This document shows, in pieces, positions 48,537-55,388 of a DNA stretch of 55,388 nucleotides. Below the pieces are notes generated by a model. That model saw nothing but the letters and a program-made list of their open reading frames with translations, was not told the DNA's origin and did no database searches. The DNA lies in NCBI GenBank assembly GCA_937996665.1, contig CALKUU010000293.1, positions 1 through 55,388 on the forward strand, given 5' to 3'. The translations under genes and the position numbers were made by a program. This stretch comes from an uncultured Xenococcaceae cyanobacterium. Lineage in GTDB: Bacteria; Cyanobacteriota; Cyanobacteriia; Cyanobacteriales; Xenococcaceae. The number at the start of each line of letters is the position of its first letter. Within the stretch, counting starts at the first letter, position 1.

Positions 48537-49346
48537 TTAAAGTATTTCTCCTCGCAAAATAGTCAAGGCTTGACCCTGTAGCAAAACTCGTGAGCCACCA
48601 TCATAGTTAACTTTTATAACCCCACCACGAGCCGAAACTTGCTGAGCCAAAAACCGATCTTTACCTAATTTAGAGCGCCAGTAAGGGGCAAGACAACAAT
48701 GAGCTGCACCTGTGACAGGATCTTCATCGATACCTAGCCCGGGGGCAAAAAAGCGAGAGACAAAATCATAGTCAGTATTCTGCTCCGCAAGGCTAGTGAC
48801 CACAACATCAGGAATAGCCAAAGTTTTTAATAAAGAAAAATTGGGTTTTAAATCACGAACAATTTGAGCTGAATCGACCTCTACTAAGTAACCCAAAGAA
48901 TTTTTTTGGACTACCTTTAGGGGGACTCCCAAAGCAGTAATCAAATCTGGAGGAGCAGCAGTTTCGGTCGAAAGATTGGCGGGAAAATCAAGCTCAATCC
49001 AATCACCCTGATCGCTAGAAACAAAGTTAGCAATCAACAAACCGCTAAGAGTATTAAACTGCGCCGATTTCTCTTTGGCTAAGTGACCTTCTGACCAAAG
49101 CGCATGAGCAGTAGCTAAAGTCGCATGACCACAAAGCGGAACTTCGGTGGTAGGAGTAAACCAACGTAAATTAAACCCATCTTTTCCTTTAATGACAAAG
49201 GCAGTTTCCGAAAGGTTCATCTCCTGAGCAACATTTTGCATCCAAGCTTCATCGGCTGGTTCTTCGAGAACACAAACGGCTGCTGGATTACCCTGAAAAG
49301 GTTGATCAGTAAAGGCATCGACTTGAATAATAGTTTGTTTCATCAC
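48537..49346 (-). CDS. PhzF-family isomerase/epimerase-like protein
   Basis: A 269-residue protein of the PhzF (diaminopimelate epimerase-like) fold. It begins IIQVDAFTDQPFQGNPAAV, has the catalytic Glu in NLSETAF (E47), and PLCGHATLA further on. PhzF itself isomerises an intermediate of phenazine synthesis, but most family members in non-phenazine organisms have unknown substrates. No other phenazine genes are here, so a phenazine role is not supported. The next gene upstream is the membrane pentapeptide protein. Confidence 0.92.
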   Translation of the reverse strand: MMKQTIIQVDAFTDQPFQGNPAAVCVLEEPADEAWMQNVAQEMNLSETAFVIKGKDGFNLRWFTPTTEVPLCGHATLATAHALWSEGHLAKEKSAQFNTLSGLLIANFVSSDQGDWIELDFPANLSTETAAPPDLITALGVPLKVVQKNSLGYLVEVDSAQIVRDLKPNFSLLKTLAIPDVVVTSLAEQNTDYDFVSRFFAPGLGIDEDPVTGAAHCCLAPYWRSKLGKDRFLAQQVSARGGVIKVNYDGGSRVLLQGQALTILRGEIL

Positions 49347-49417
49347 TTAATTTGCTTCATAGCTTAACTTTTTGAACCTAATGCCCTAAAAATTTTGAGT
49401 TGAGAATCGAATTTTCC

Positions 49418-49509
49418 AACTCCTAACTCCCCCCATTCGTCCCATCAAGTGGGACTAAGTCCTCGAATGGGGATAACAAGGGCAAGCGAATTCCTAACTC
49501 CTAACTCCA
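49418..49509. repeat. Heptad repeats interrupted by a hairpin element
   Basis: Heptamers AACTCCT and AACTCCC (49418-49431) precede, and AATTCCT, AACTCCT and AACTCCA (49489-49509) follow, a segment of about 57 bp. That segment contains the hairpin at 49431-49472. The repeats start 3 bp after the stop codon of the pentapeptide gene. They match the array at 34061-34102. The layout looks like a heptad array into which a hairpin element inserted. Confidence 0.75.
49431..49472. repeat. Nested hairpin element inside the heptad array
   Basis: CCCCATTCG (49431-49439) pairs with CGAATGGGG (49464-49472), a perfect 9-bp outer stem. Inside, TCCCA (49440-49444) pairs with TGGGA (49450-49454). The right side, TCCTCGAATGGGGATA (49460-49475), matches TCCTCGAATAGAGATA at 31421-31436 in 14 of 16 positions, suggesting a dispersed family. 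Confidence 0.7.
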
Positions 49510-49511
49510 AA

Positions 49512-50840
49512 TTACCGACCTAACTTGTTGGGAATATCGTCACAGCCACCAGGAATACGATCGCGACTTTTATCTCCAGACCAAGCACAAAGATAATAAC
49601 GCTGCTCTTGGCTAATTCTTTTAACATCATGCAGATTAGCTTGCTCGATTACAACCCCTGTATTTTCGCCCGTTTCGTAATTAGGAATTCCTGTTCTTGT
49701 GCGGGGAGTAGCGGTTTCGGCAGAACCGTAGAACAACCTTGTTCCTTTTAAATCAGCATCGGTTAAAATCGCTTCGTAGAGAACAGTACGAGACAAGTTG
49801 GCTTTGATTAGGTCGCTACGGCGCAAATTCGTTCTCACCATGTTGGCATCACTTAAATCTGTCCACCGCAAATCTTGTCCAGACAAGTCAGTCCCAGCCA
49901 GCATTACACCCAAATCAATAACCCTTGTTCCATAATTACGATCTTCGGCATAACCACCAGAACCATCTAAAATTGCTCGCCCCAAACGATTGTCTCGCTT
50001 GAGGGGAGTTAAAAGACGAGACTGAGATAAAAAACGAATTATTTTTGATTTCCCCACCGCATCTACACTAGACAAAATTGCGGCAGTTCTGCCTTCAGCG
50101 ATCGCTCTTTCTTGTGGCCAATCTTCGAGCAGACCCTCATCATTCAAAGTAAGGTCAGAAATTCCCTGAAAGTAAGCATCAATAGTTTGCTGTTGAGTAA
50201 TCCGATTTTGTTGGATTGTTAAATCCTTAGAAATTACATACTGCGCCCAAGCAACATAGACCGCCAAAATAGCGATCGAAATTTGACCTAATGCCCCAAC
50301 CCAATCTGCCCAGGAACCAAATTCATCATATTTAAAATTGGTTAACCAAGAACCAACTAAACTGTAAACCCCAACATATTTCAGCAAAACAGCGATCGCA
50401 ATAATAAAACCCAGAAAAGCCAGAATATTCCTTCTTTCTTGAGGAGTCAAAAATTTAAGAATCCAATTTTTAACCGAGTTGAGTACAACCCCCAAAGAAA
50501 AAACCAAACTTAAAAGAGCACCGCCAATCCCCAACCAAGACAAATCCAACCACAAAGCAACAAACATTGCAACCAAGGCAAGAGAAATAACTTGAGATTG
50601 AGTTAAACGAATTATGGACTTATTAGCTTTATTGAGAGGTTTACTCAAAGATTTGTTCTGAGAAATGGAGTTCGCAGAAATGGGAGTTGTTTGAGCTGGA
50701 ATAAAGTCACGATTGAATGGAACAGAATCAGAATCTTGATCAATTGCAGCTCTAACTGAATTTTCAGATATATCTAAGTCAGTTAAATTATTATCGAGAG
50801 TATCATCAGGAGAAAAATTTGGTTCTGGTCGTTCCACCAT
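49512..50840 (-). CDS. Membrane pentapeptide-repeat protein
   Basis: A 442-residue protein. It has a disordered polar N-terminus (1-75), hydrophobic segments likely crossing the membrane between about 82 and 200, and a C-terminal pentapeptide-repeat domain around 310-370 (AGTDLSGQDLRWTDLSDANMVRTNLRRSDL and on). The run is short, under 15 repeats. The C-terminal tail has cysteines and ends DRIPGGCDDIPNKLGR. It is a common cyanobacterial architecture of unknown function. A heptad repeat array starts just after its stop codon. Confidence 0.82.
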   Translation of the reverse strand: MVERPEPNFSPDDTLDNNLTDLDISENSVRAAIDQDSDSVPFNRDFIPAQTTPISANSISQNKSLSKPLNKANKSIIRLTQSQVISLALVAMFVALWLDLSWLGIGGALLSLVFSLGVVLNSVKNWILKFLTPQERRNILAFLGFIIAIAVLLKYVGVYSLVGSWLTNFKYDEFGSWADWVGALGQISIAILAVYVAWAQYVISKDLTIQQNRITQQQTIDAYFQGISDLTLNDEGLLEDWPQERAIAEGRTAAILSSVDAVGKSKIIRFLSQSRLLTPLKRDNRLGRAILDGSGGYAEDRNYGTRVIDLGVMLAGTDLSGQDLRWTDLSDANMVRTNLRRSDLIKANLSRTVLYEAILTDADLKGTRLFYGSAETATPRTRTGIPNYETGENTGVVIEQANLHDVKRISQEQRYYLCAWSGDKSRDRIPGGCDDIPNKLGR

Positions 50841-51040
50841 AGTTTAAGAATTAACAGTTTAATAGGACTTACAGTTCGAGAATCAACATAAAAGTCTTCT
50901 TCTGTTACCGATTGTATTAGCTATCAACTCAATTTACGCCCAGATTTCCACTTTATTTATACTCAATTATTACAATCGGACTTTGCTAAAAGATAAAAGT
51001 CGTCAGAAAAAAGCAACTAGCTAAAATCACCTTTTTTCAA

Positions 51041-52042
51041 ATGAGGATTAACCCCTATTTGAAGTCCAGTTTGACAGATCCTGATAGAGTTGAGAAAGTT
51101 GAAATACATTCGCATTTAAAAATTTTTATGCCCACCAAAGATCACCACGATAATTCTGAAGCAGGTATTAAAAAACGCTCAGCTCTAGAAAGAAATCTGG
51201 ATTTTAGTTTTTACTGGGCTGCCAAAATTTTTGCCTTTGCGATCGCAGGAGTTTTAATTTGGATCACAGTCCAAGTTTTGATCAAGGCAACTCCAGCCAT
51301 CCAAGAATTTGGAATTGGTTTTTTAACGAATAGTAGCTGGAATCCAGTCAAAAGTGATTATGGGGTTTTACCTGCAATCTATGGCACCTTAGTTAGCTCG
51401 GCTATTGCCCTCTCAATCTCAGTTCCAATTGGCTTAGGAATCGCTATTTTCTTGAGTGAAGATGATTATCTACCACCAGCAATTCAAAGAATCGTTGTTT
51501 TTTTAGTCGAGCTATTAGCAGCTATCCCCAGTGTTGTTTATGGGTTGTGGGGTATTTTTGTTTTAATTCCTTTCCTCAAAAAAATTACCCCCCTAAGAGG
51601 GCCTGGGATGTTGCCTGCGGCTTTAATTTTATCGGTGATGATTTTACCGACCATTGCCGTTATCTCTCGCGATGCAATCATGAATGTACCCAAAGGCTTA
51701 CGACAAGCAGCGATCGGCGTTGGGGCAACTCGTTGGGAAGCCATCATTCAAATTGTTCTCCCAGCAGCTTCTTCAGGAATTATTGGGGGCATTATGTTGG
51801 CATTGGGTAGAGCTTTAGGAGAGACAATGGCAGTTACGATGCTAATCGGCAACGCCAACAAAGTAGATACCTCGGTTTTTGCACCTTCCAATACGGTTTC
51901 TTCCTTGCTTGCTAATCAGTTTGCAGAAGCTAGCGGGTTACAAATATCAGCCCTCATGTACGCAGCTTTGATCTTATTTGCGATTACTTTAATTGTTAAT
52001 GTTTTAGCTCAATTTTTAATTGTCAAATTACAAAAAATCTAA
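51041..52042 (+). CDS. pstC: Phosphate ABC transporter permease PstC
   Basis: Inner-membrane subunit of the Pst high-affinity phosphate importer, up to 333 residues with six membrane segments and the EAA-like loop VPKGLRQAAIGVGATRWEAI. The start is uncertain: the first ATG is used, but the ATG at 51128 (MPTKDHHDNSEAG) lies closer to conserved sequence and removes a 29-residue extension without family resemblance. Neither has a good ribosome binding site. It is followed by pstA after 140 bp. No pstS or pstB is adjacent, and I saw no convincing Pho box (8-bp CTTAACCT-like repeats) upstream. Confidence 0.93.
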   Translation: MRINPYLKSSLTDPDRVEKVEIHSHLKIFMPTKDHHDNSEAGIKKRSALERNLDFSFYWAAKIFAFAIAGVLIWITVQVLIKATPAIQEFGIGFLTNSSWNPVKSDYGVLPAIYGTLVSSAIALSISVPIGLGIAIFLSEDDYLPPAIQRIVVFLVELLAAIPSVVYGLWGIFVLIPFLKKITPLRGPGMLPAALILSVMILPTIAVISRDAIMNVPKGLRQAAIGVGATRWEAIIQIVLPAASSGIIGGIMLALGRALGETMAVTMLIGNANKVDTSVFAPSNTVSSLLANQFAEASGLQISALMYAALILFAITLIVNVLAQFLIVKLQKI

Positions 52043-52182
52043 TTAAAAACCCGAATTAAAACCTGTTGGGAATCTCACCACCCTCACAGCATAATTATTC
52101 AGAGATTTACGCCTTTTCAATTTAGCGATCACTTTAATTAATCACCCTTGTTTTTAAACTCTTTAATTTCACTATCTTAATA

Positions 52183-53061
52183 ATGAAAGATTTTGATCCT
52201 TCTGTTCTCAAAAAAAATCCTGCTTCTCCCCGCACTCTCTTCGGGCTAATGATGTCAGGGATTGCTGGTTTGTTCACCCTGATCGCAATTGTCCCCTTGT
52301 TTATCATTTTGGGTTATCTAGTTACCAAAGGGATAAGCTCTCTAAGATTAACTGTTTTTACCGAACTTCCTCCACCCCCTCTAGTCAGTGGTGGCGGCTT
52401 TGGTAATGCAATTTTGGGAACTATCATTATGGTTGGCATCGGCGGAATAATCAGTATTCCCGTCGGAATTATGGCAGCTATTTATCTCTCAGAATTTTCT
52501 CAAGATAGTAAATTTGCCAGTTTGATTCGATTTGCAACCAATGTTTTAAGTGGAGTCCCTTCAATCATTATTGGAGTTTTTGCCTATAGTGCGATTGTCT
52601 TAACTACTAGGCAATATTCGGCTTGGGCTGGTGGGTTTGCCCTGGCAATTTTAATGCTACCCATCATTGTGAGAACGACAGACGAAGCACTCAAGCTAGT
52701 ACCGCAAGAAGTCAGACAAGCGTCGATCGCGGTCGGAGCAAATAATTATCAAACAGTTTTACAAGTCGTCTTGCCTGCGGCTATCCCAGCCATCATCACG
52801 GGAATAACTCTGGCTGTTGCCAGAGCAGCAGGAGAAACCGCGCCTCTACTTTTCACAGCTCTATTTACTCAGTTTTGGCCCAACTTAGATAACTATTTTG
52901 TGGAGCCGACTGCTTCATTAGCGGTTCTTGTTTACAACTTTGCGATCGTCCCGTTCAAAAACCAGCAAGAGTTAGCTTGGGCAGCAGCATTCATTTTGGT
53001 CATGCTGGTATTAGTAACTAATATTATTTCTCGAATTGCGACAGCAAAAAAAATCTATTAA
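52183..53061 (+). CDS. pstA: Phosphate ABC transporter permease PstA
   Basis: The second permease subunit of the Pst importer, 292 residues with six membrane segments. The conserved loop is LVPQEVRQASIAVGANNYQTV, followed by ITGITLAVARAAGETAPLL. It forms a heterodimer with PstC. Normally pstB, the ATPase, follows; here the next gene on the strand is a porin 170 bp away. Either pstB and pstS are elsewhere in the genome or this permease pair works with another ATPase. Confidence 0.95.
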   Translation: MKDFDPSVLKKNPASPRTLFGLMMSGIAGLFTLIAIVPLFIILGYLVTKGISSLRLTVFTELPPPPLVSGGGFGNAILGTIIMVGIGGIISIPVGIMAAIYLSEFSQDSKFASLIRFATNVLSGVPSIIIGVFAYSAIVLTTRQYSAWAGGFALAILMLPIIVRTTDEALKLVPQEVRQASIAVGANNYQTVLQVVLPAAIPAIITGITLAVARAAGETAPLLFTALFTQFWPNLDNYFVEPTASLAVLVYNFAIVPFKNQQELAWAAAFILVMLVLVTNIISRIATAKKIY

Positions 53062-53156
53062 TAAGAAATTTCCTTCTCACTCATATCTAAAATTCGTTAA
53101 ATAATTATGTCTCTAGTCGGTAAGTTTCCTTACAGATAATGACACTTCTAAAATCA

Positions 53157-53171
53157 TGATAATGATTATCA
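53157..53171 (+). promoter_or_regulatory. Fur/Zur-type 7-1-7 palindrome, box 1
   Basis: TGATAATGATTATCA is an exact match to the 7-1-7 consensus TGATAATNATTATCA bound by Fur-family repressors (Fur in Bacillus, and a very similar one for cyanobacterial Zur). It lies 61 bp before the porin ATG, and 26 bp (centre to centre) from box 2. Confidence 0.88.
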
Positions 53172-53180
53172 CTATCGCTG

Positions 53181-53186
53181 TACAAT
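53181..53186 (+). promoter_or_regulatory. Putative -10 box overlapped by the operator
   Basis: TACAAT lies 18 bp after TGATAA (53157-53162, inside box 1), giving a plausible promoter. In this reading box 1 covers the -35 and box 2 the -10, as expected for repression by a Fur-family protein. Confidence 0.4.
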
Positions 53187-53197
53187 AATGATTATCA
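53183..53197 (+). promoter_or_regulatory. Fur/Zur-type 7-1-7 palindrome, box 2
   Basis: CAATAATGATTATCA matches the 7-1-7 consensus at 12 of the 14 defined positions. The two boxes share ATAATGATTATCA. Box 2 lies 35 bp before the porin start and overlaps the putative -10. Confidence 0.75.
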
Positions 53198-53231
53198 TTT
53201 TTATTGATTAACTAAATTAGGTGTGAGGAAA

Positions 53232-54974
53232 ATGAAAAATTTACTTTGGAGAACTTGTTTAACAAGTTCTCTATTTTTTGCTGCTTGCTTGGGGAATGCC
53301 AAGGCATCAGCTCAAGACTTTGACCTAAACAATGTTGAACTGGACAGTGCAGGTTTAAGTCAAGTTACCAATGTCAATCAACTAAGAGATGTTTCCCCTG
53401 CGGACTGGGCATACGAAGCCTTACGCTCATTGGTAGATCGCTACGGTTGTATTGCAGGTTTTCCGAATCAAACTTATCGGGGGAATCAAGCCTTATCTCG
53501 CTACGAATTCGCTGCGGGTTTAAATTCCTGTCTTAATCAGATCGAAAGACTAGTAGCCTCATCTGAAGCTGTAGTTAGAGAAGACCTCGATACGATTAGT
53601 CGCTTGACCCAAGAATTTGAAGCAGAGCTTGCCACCCTTAGCGGACGAGTTGATGATATCGAAAGTCGTACTGCTTTCTTGGAAGACAATCAGTTTTCTA
53701 CTACAACCAAATTAAGAGGAGAAGTTAGCTTTGCCCTCAGTCAAGTTTTTGGCGATGAGCTAGCTGATGGTAGTGGCGATGATCTTGATAGCATTACTGT
53801 TTTTAATTTTCGCTCTCGTTTGCATTTCGATAGCAGCTTTACAGGCAAAGACCTGCTGAAAGTTAGACTAGATGCACTCAATACTATTCCTTTTGGTTCT
53901 GGGGAGGGGGATGACCCGAATATTACGGGAACGACTTCGACCAGAACTGCTTTTGACGAAGGCACTGAAGGCTCAGTTCAACTCAACAAACTTTTCTATA
54001 CTTTTGCACTGGGTGAATCAGGTAAATCTGGTGAGTCTGATCATTCAGGACATGGACATGATGATCATGGTCATGATGAGCATGGGCATAGTGAGAAAAA
54101 AAAATCAGGTGGAGGACATTCTGAACACGGGCACGGGGCAGCAGAGGGGAAAGTATCTTTTGTAATTGATGCAGTTGGCGGAGAGTTCAACGAAAACTTT
54201 GCTAACTTTAATGAGTTTTTCTCTGAAGAGTTAACTGGGGCAGTATCTCGTTTTGGTCGTTTTAATCCTATTTACTATCAAGGTTTGGAGGGTACAGGAG
54301 CAACAGTTAATTTCAACTTTAGTGATGCAGTTGGTTTTTCAGTGGGTTATCTTGCCCCACGTGCGAGCGAACCCTTAGAAGGTGCAGGTTTATTTAATGG
54401 CAGCTATGCAGCGATCGCCCAAGTTAGTATCGAGCCTACTGATAATTTAGGTATTGGTTTGACCTATTCACGAGGGTTTTTTGCTCCAGATGAATTAGTA
54501 GTTTCAGGTGAGACGGGAAGCGAAGCTGCCAACGCTCCTTTTGGAGAGGATACTGCTACCACAGCCGATCAATTCGGGTTGCAAGGAAAATATCGAATTA
54601 GCGATCGCGTTAGTCTTTCTGCCTGGGGTGGTTTGACCCTCGCTAGTGCGCAAGGAGATGGGGATAATGATGGGGTTGCTGTTAGTGATGGCGATGATGC
54701 CACAATCTTTAACTGGGCAGTAACTTTAGCTTTTCCTGACCTATTTTCTGAGGGTAGTTTAGGCGGAATTATTGTCGGGCAACCACCAAGAGTTAGTAGT
54801 AACGATGCTGGAGAAGAAGAAGATGGTGCTTGGCACATCGAAGCTCAGTATCGTTATCAAGTTAATGATAATGTTGCGATTAATCCTGGTTTTTTTGCAG
54901 TGATTAATCCTGAAAACAACAGCGATAATGACACTATTTTTGTCGGGACGATTAGGACAATTTTTGAGTTTTAA
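53232..54974 (+). CDS. SLH-domain OprB-type porin with a His-rich segment
   Basis: An outer-membrane porin of the cyanobacterial iron-uptake porin class, about 580 residues. The signal peptide (MKNLLWRTCLTSSLFFAA) likely is cleaved after ASA. An SLH domain follows, with SPADWAYEALRSLVDRYGC, then a short coiled coil, then an OprB-like barrel ending in phenylalanine (RTIFEF). I use the ATG at 53232, preceded by GAGG, over the GTG three codons upstream. Unlike typical members, it has 10 histidines in 31 residues (54042-54134), in a loop-like insert with Asp, Glu and Lys. With the Fur/Zur-like boxes upstream, zinc or another transition metal is a likely cargo. It is followed by a clear terminator. 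Confidence 0.92.
   Translation: MKNLLWRTCLTSSLFFAACLGNAKASAQDFDLNNVELDSAGLSQVTNVNQLRDVSPADWAYEALRSLVDRYGCIAGFPNQTYRGNQALSRYEFAAGLNSCLNQIERLVASSEAVVREDLDTISRLTQEFEAELATLSGRVDDIESRTAFLEDNQFSTTTKLRGEVSFALSQVFGDELADGSGDDLDSITVFNFRSRLHFDSSFTGKDLLKVRLDALNTIPFGSGEGDDPNITGTTSTRTAFDEGTEGSVQLNKLFYTFALGESGKSGESDHSGHGHDDHGHDEHGHSEKKKSGGGHSEHGHGAAEGKVSFVIDAVGGEFNENFANFNEFFSEELTGAVSRFGRFNPIYYQGLEGTGATVNFNFSDAVGFSVGYLAPRASEPLEGAGLFNGSYAAIAQVSIEPTDNLGIGLTYSRGFFAPDELVVSGETGSEAANAPFGEDTATTADQFGLQGKYRISDRVSLSAWGGLTLASAQGDGDNDGVAVSDGDDATIFNWAVTLAFPDLFSEGSLGGIIVGQPPRVSSNDAGEEEDGAWHIEAQYRYQVNDNVAINPGFFAVINPENNSDNDTIFVGTIRTIFEF
54042..54134 (+). other. His-rich segment of the porin
   Basis: In the porin this segment encodes residues 271-301, counted from the ATG at 53232. 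It reads as repeats of HGH, DDHGHDEHGH and HSEHGH. There are 10 His and several Asp/Glu in 31 residues, a typical low-affinity metal-binding segment. Its place after a strand (QLNKLFYTFALGE) suggests an exposed loop. Confidence 0.85.
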
Positions 54975-54996
54975 TGAGTTTTAAGTTGTAGTTTTT

Positions 54997-55026
54997 AAAG
55001 CAGGTTATTGATAGCCTGCTTTTTTT
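54997..55026 (+). terminator. Rho-independent terminator of the porin gene
   Basis: AAAGCAGG (54997-55004) pairs with CCTGCTTT (55015-55022) around a 10-nt loop, followed by a T-run to 55026. It lies 23 nt after the porin stop and marks the end of its transcript. Confidence 0.85.
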
Positions 55027-55051
55027 GCTAGTTAGACTGACTACTTAGCTA

Positions 55052-55388
55052 CTACTCATTGTTTTTCTGCACATTACCAAGATGCTGTTGCAAGCGAACT
55101 AAACTCACAGTCTGACCCAAATTTAAAGGCAACAAAGAAATCCCCTCCAAACTAGACTGAATCCAATTATCACCCCAATACCATTCGTGATAACCATCGA
55201 TTCCCTTACTTAGAAGCAACCGCAAGCAATTCTCATCAACGGTTTCCACCTCATGCTCAATTTCTAAAATTCCTAGCTTACTAGCAAAAGTAGTCCCCAC
55301 TTCCAAACGATCAGGAAGATTAACTGGCAAATTTTGCGGCCACATCCATTTACGTAACTGATCGGTTTTGAGTAAGCAATCGCCAATT
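55052..55388 (-). CDS. Unknown protein, N-terminus cut by window edge
   Basis: The open frame runs from the stop at 55052 to the right edge, at least 111 codons. The readable part includes LLKTDQLRKWMWPQNLP, an internal ATG at 55345 and a Trp-rich stretch (EWYWGDNWIQSSLEG). The pattern of a helix then beta-strands, with a C-terminal amphipathic stretch, is compatible with a SRPBCC (START-like) protein, but I cannot assign it with confidence. The gene converges on the porin terminator. Confidence 0.65.
   Translation of the reverse strand, partial: IGDCLLKTDQLRKWMWPQNLPVNLPDRLEVGTTFASKLGILEIEHEVETVDENCLRLLLSKGIDGYHEWYWGDNWIQSSLEGISLLPLNLGQTVSLVRLQQHLGNVQKNNE

Noticed and set aside
49418-49509. 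A CRISPR array
   Set aside because: The repeats are 7 bp long with no spacers, and no cas gene is near. They are simple tandem repeats around a hairpin.
50842-50875. Pho-box-like TTTAAG/TTAACA/TTTAAT/CTTACA repeats before pstC
   Set aside because: The units are not evenly spaced at 11 bp and match the consensus poorly. AT-rich spacer gives such hits by chance.

Overview
The window is chromosomal DNA of a cyanobacterium. The evidence is the many copies of the HIP1 octamer GCGATCGC in genes and spacers, a ferredoxin-dependent glutamate synthase, the str-type ribosomal cluster ending in rpsJ, DUF2949, DUF1350 and MEKHLA-domain proteins, pentapeptide-repeat proteins, and an SLH-domain OprB-type porin. 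DNA is AT-rich and genes are separated by long AT-rich spacers. No tRNA, rRNA, CRISPR array, prophage or intact insertion sequence was found. The exact genus cannot be read from this window alone.

Layout. 1-4492 (-): most of Fd-GOGAT (gltS), cut by the left edge. 4493-5573: a long spacer without a credible gene. 5574-6488 (+): a mannose-6-phosphate isomerase-like cupin and an IscA/SufA-type Fe-S protein. 6512-11764 (+): translation cluster rpsL-rpsG-fusA-tuf-rpsJ with a clear sigma70-type promoter and candidate regulatory hairpins. 11893-13719 (-): glutaredoxin-like protein and murE. 14023-20298 (+): hslO, a membrane-anchored repeat protein, NAD kinase, an atypical OmpR-family regulator, a DUF192 lipoprotein and a DUF2949 protein. 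20419-24209 (-): glyA, a WecA/MraY-like transferase and cinA. 24615-29964 (+): phospholipase D-like lipoprotein, KefB-type antiporter, methyltransferase, degenerate HAD protein. 29981-33911 (-): purD, pentapeptide protein, L-2-hydroxyglutarate oxidase. 34101-38699 (-): a nucleotide-sugar cluster (rfbF, SDR epimerase/dehydratase, two sugar C-methyltransferase-like proteins). 38991-41230 (-): DUF1350 protein and aspartase. 41382-43964 (+): SRPBCC protein, MEKHLA protein, an orphan and a Uma2 nuclease-like protein, followed by a small decayed ParA-like relic. 44222-50840 (-): chrA, sulfotransferase, surE, PhzF-like protein and a membrane pentapeptide protein. 51041-54974 (+): pstC, pstA and a His-rich porin. 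55052 to the right edge (-): an incomplete unknown gene.

How genes work together. Most of the window is housekeeping: translation, cell-wall and nucleotide synthesis, one-carbon metabolism, nitrogen assimilation. The accessory parts are the CDP-sugar/C-methylation cluster, probably for a surface glycan, and the right end, where phosphate permease subunits without their ATPase or binding protein sit next to a porin. That porin has a 10-histidine segment and two Fur/Zur-like 7-1-7 palindromes just upstream. This metal-porin locus is the most interesting signal. Other points are a HAD protein that has lost catalytic motifs, a receiver domain with a changed acidic pocket, a 68-nt gene overlap in the sugar cluster, and heptad repeats abutting two stop codons, one interrupted by a hairpin element.
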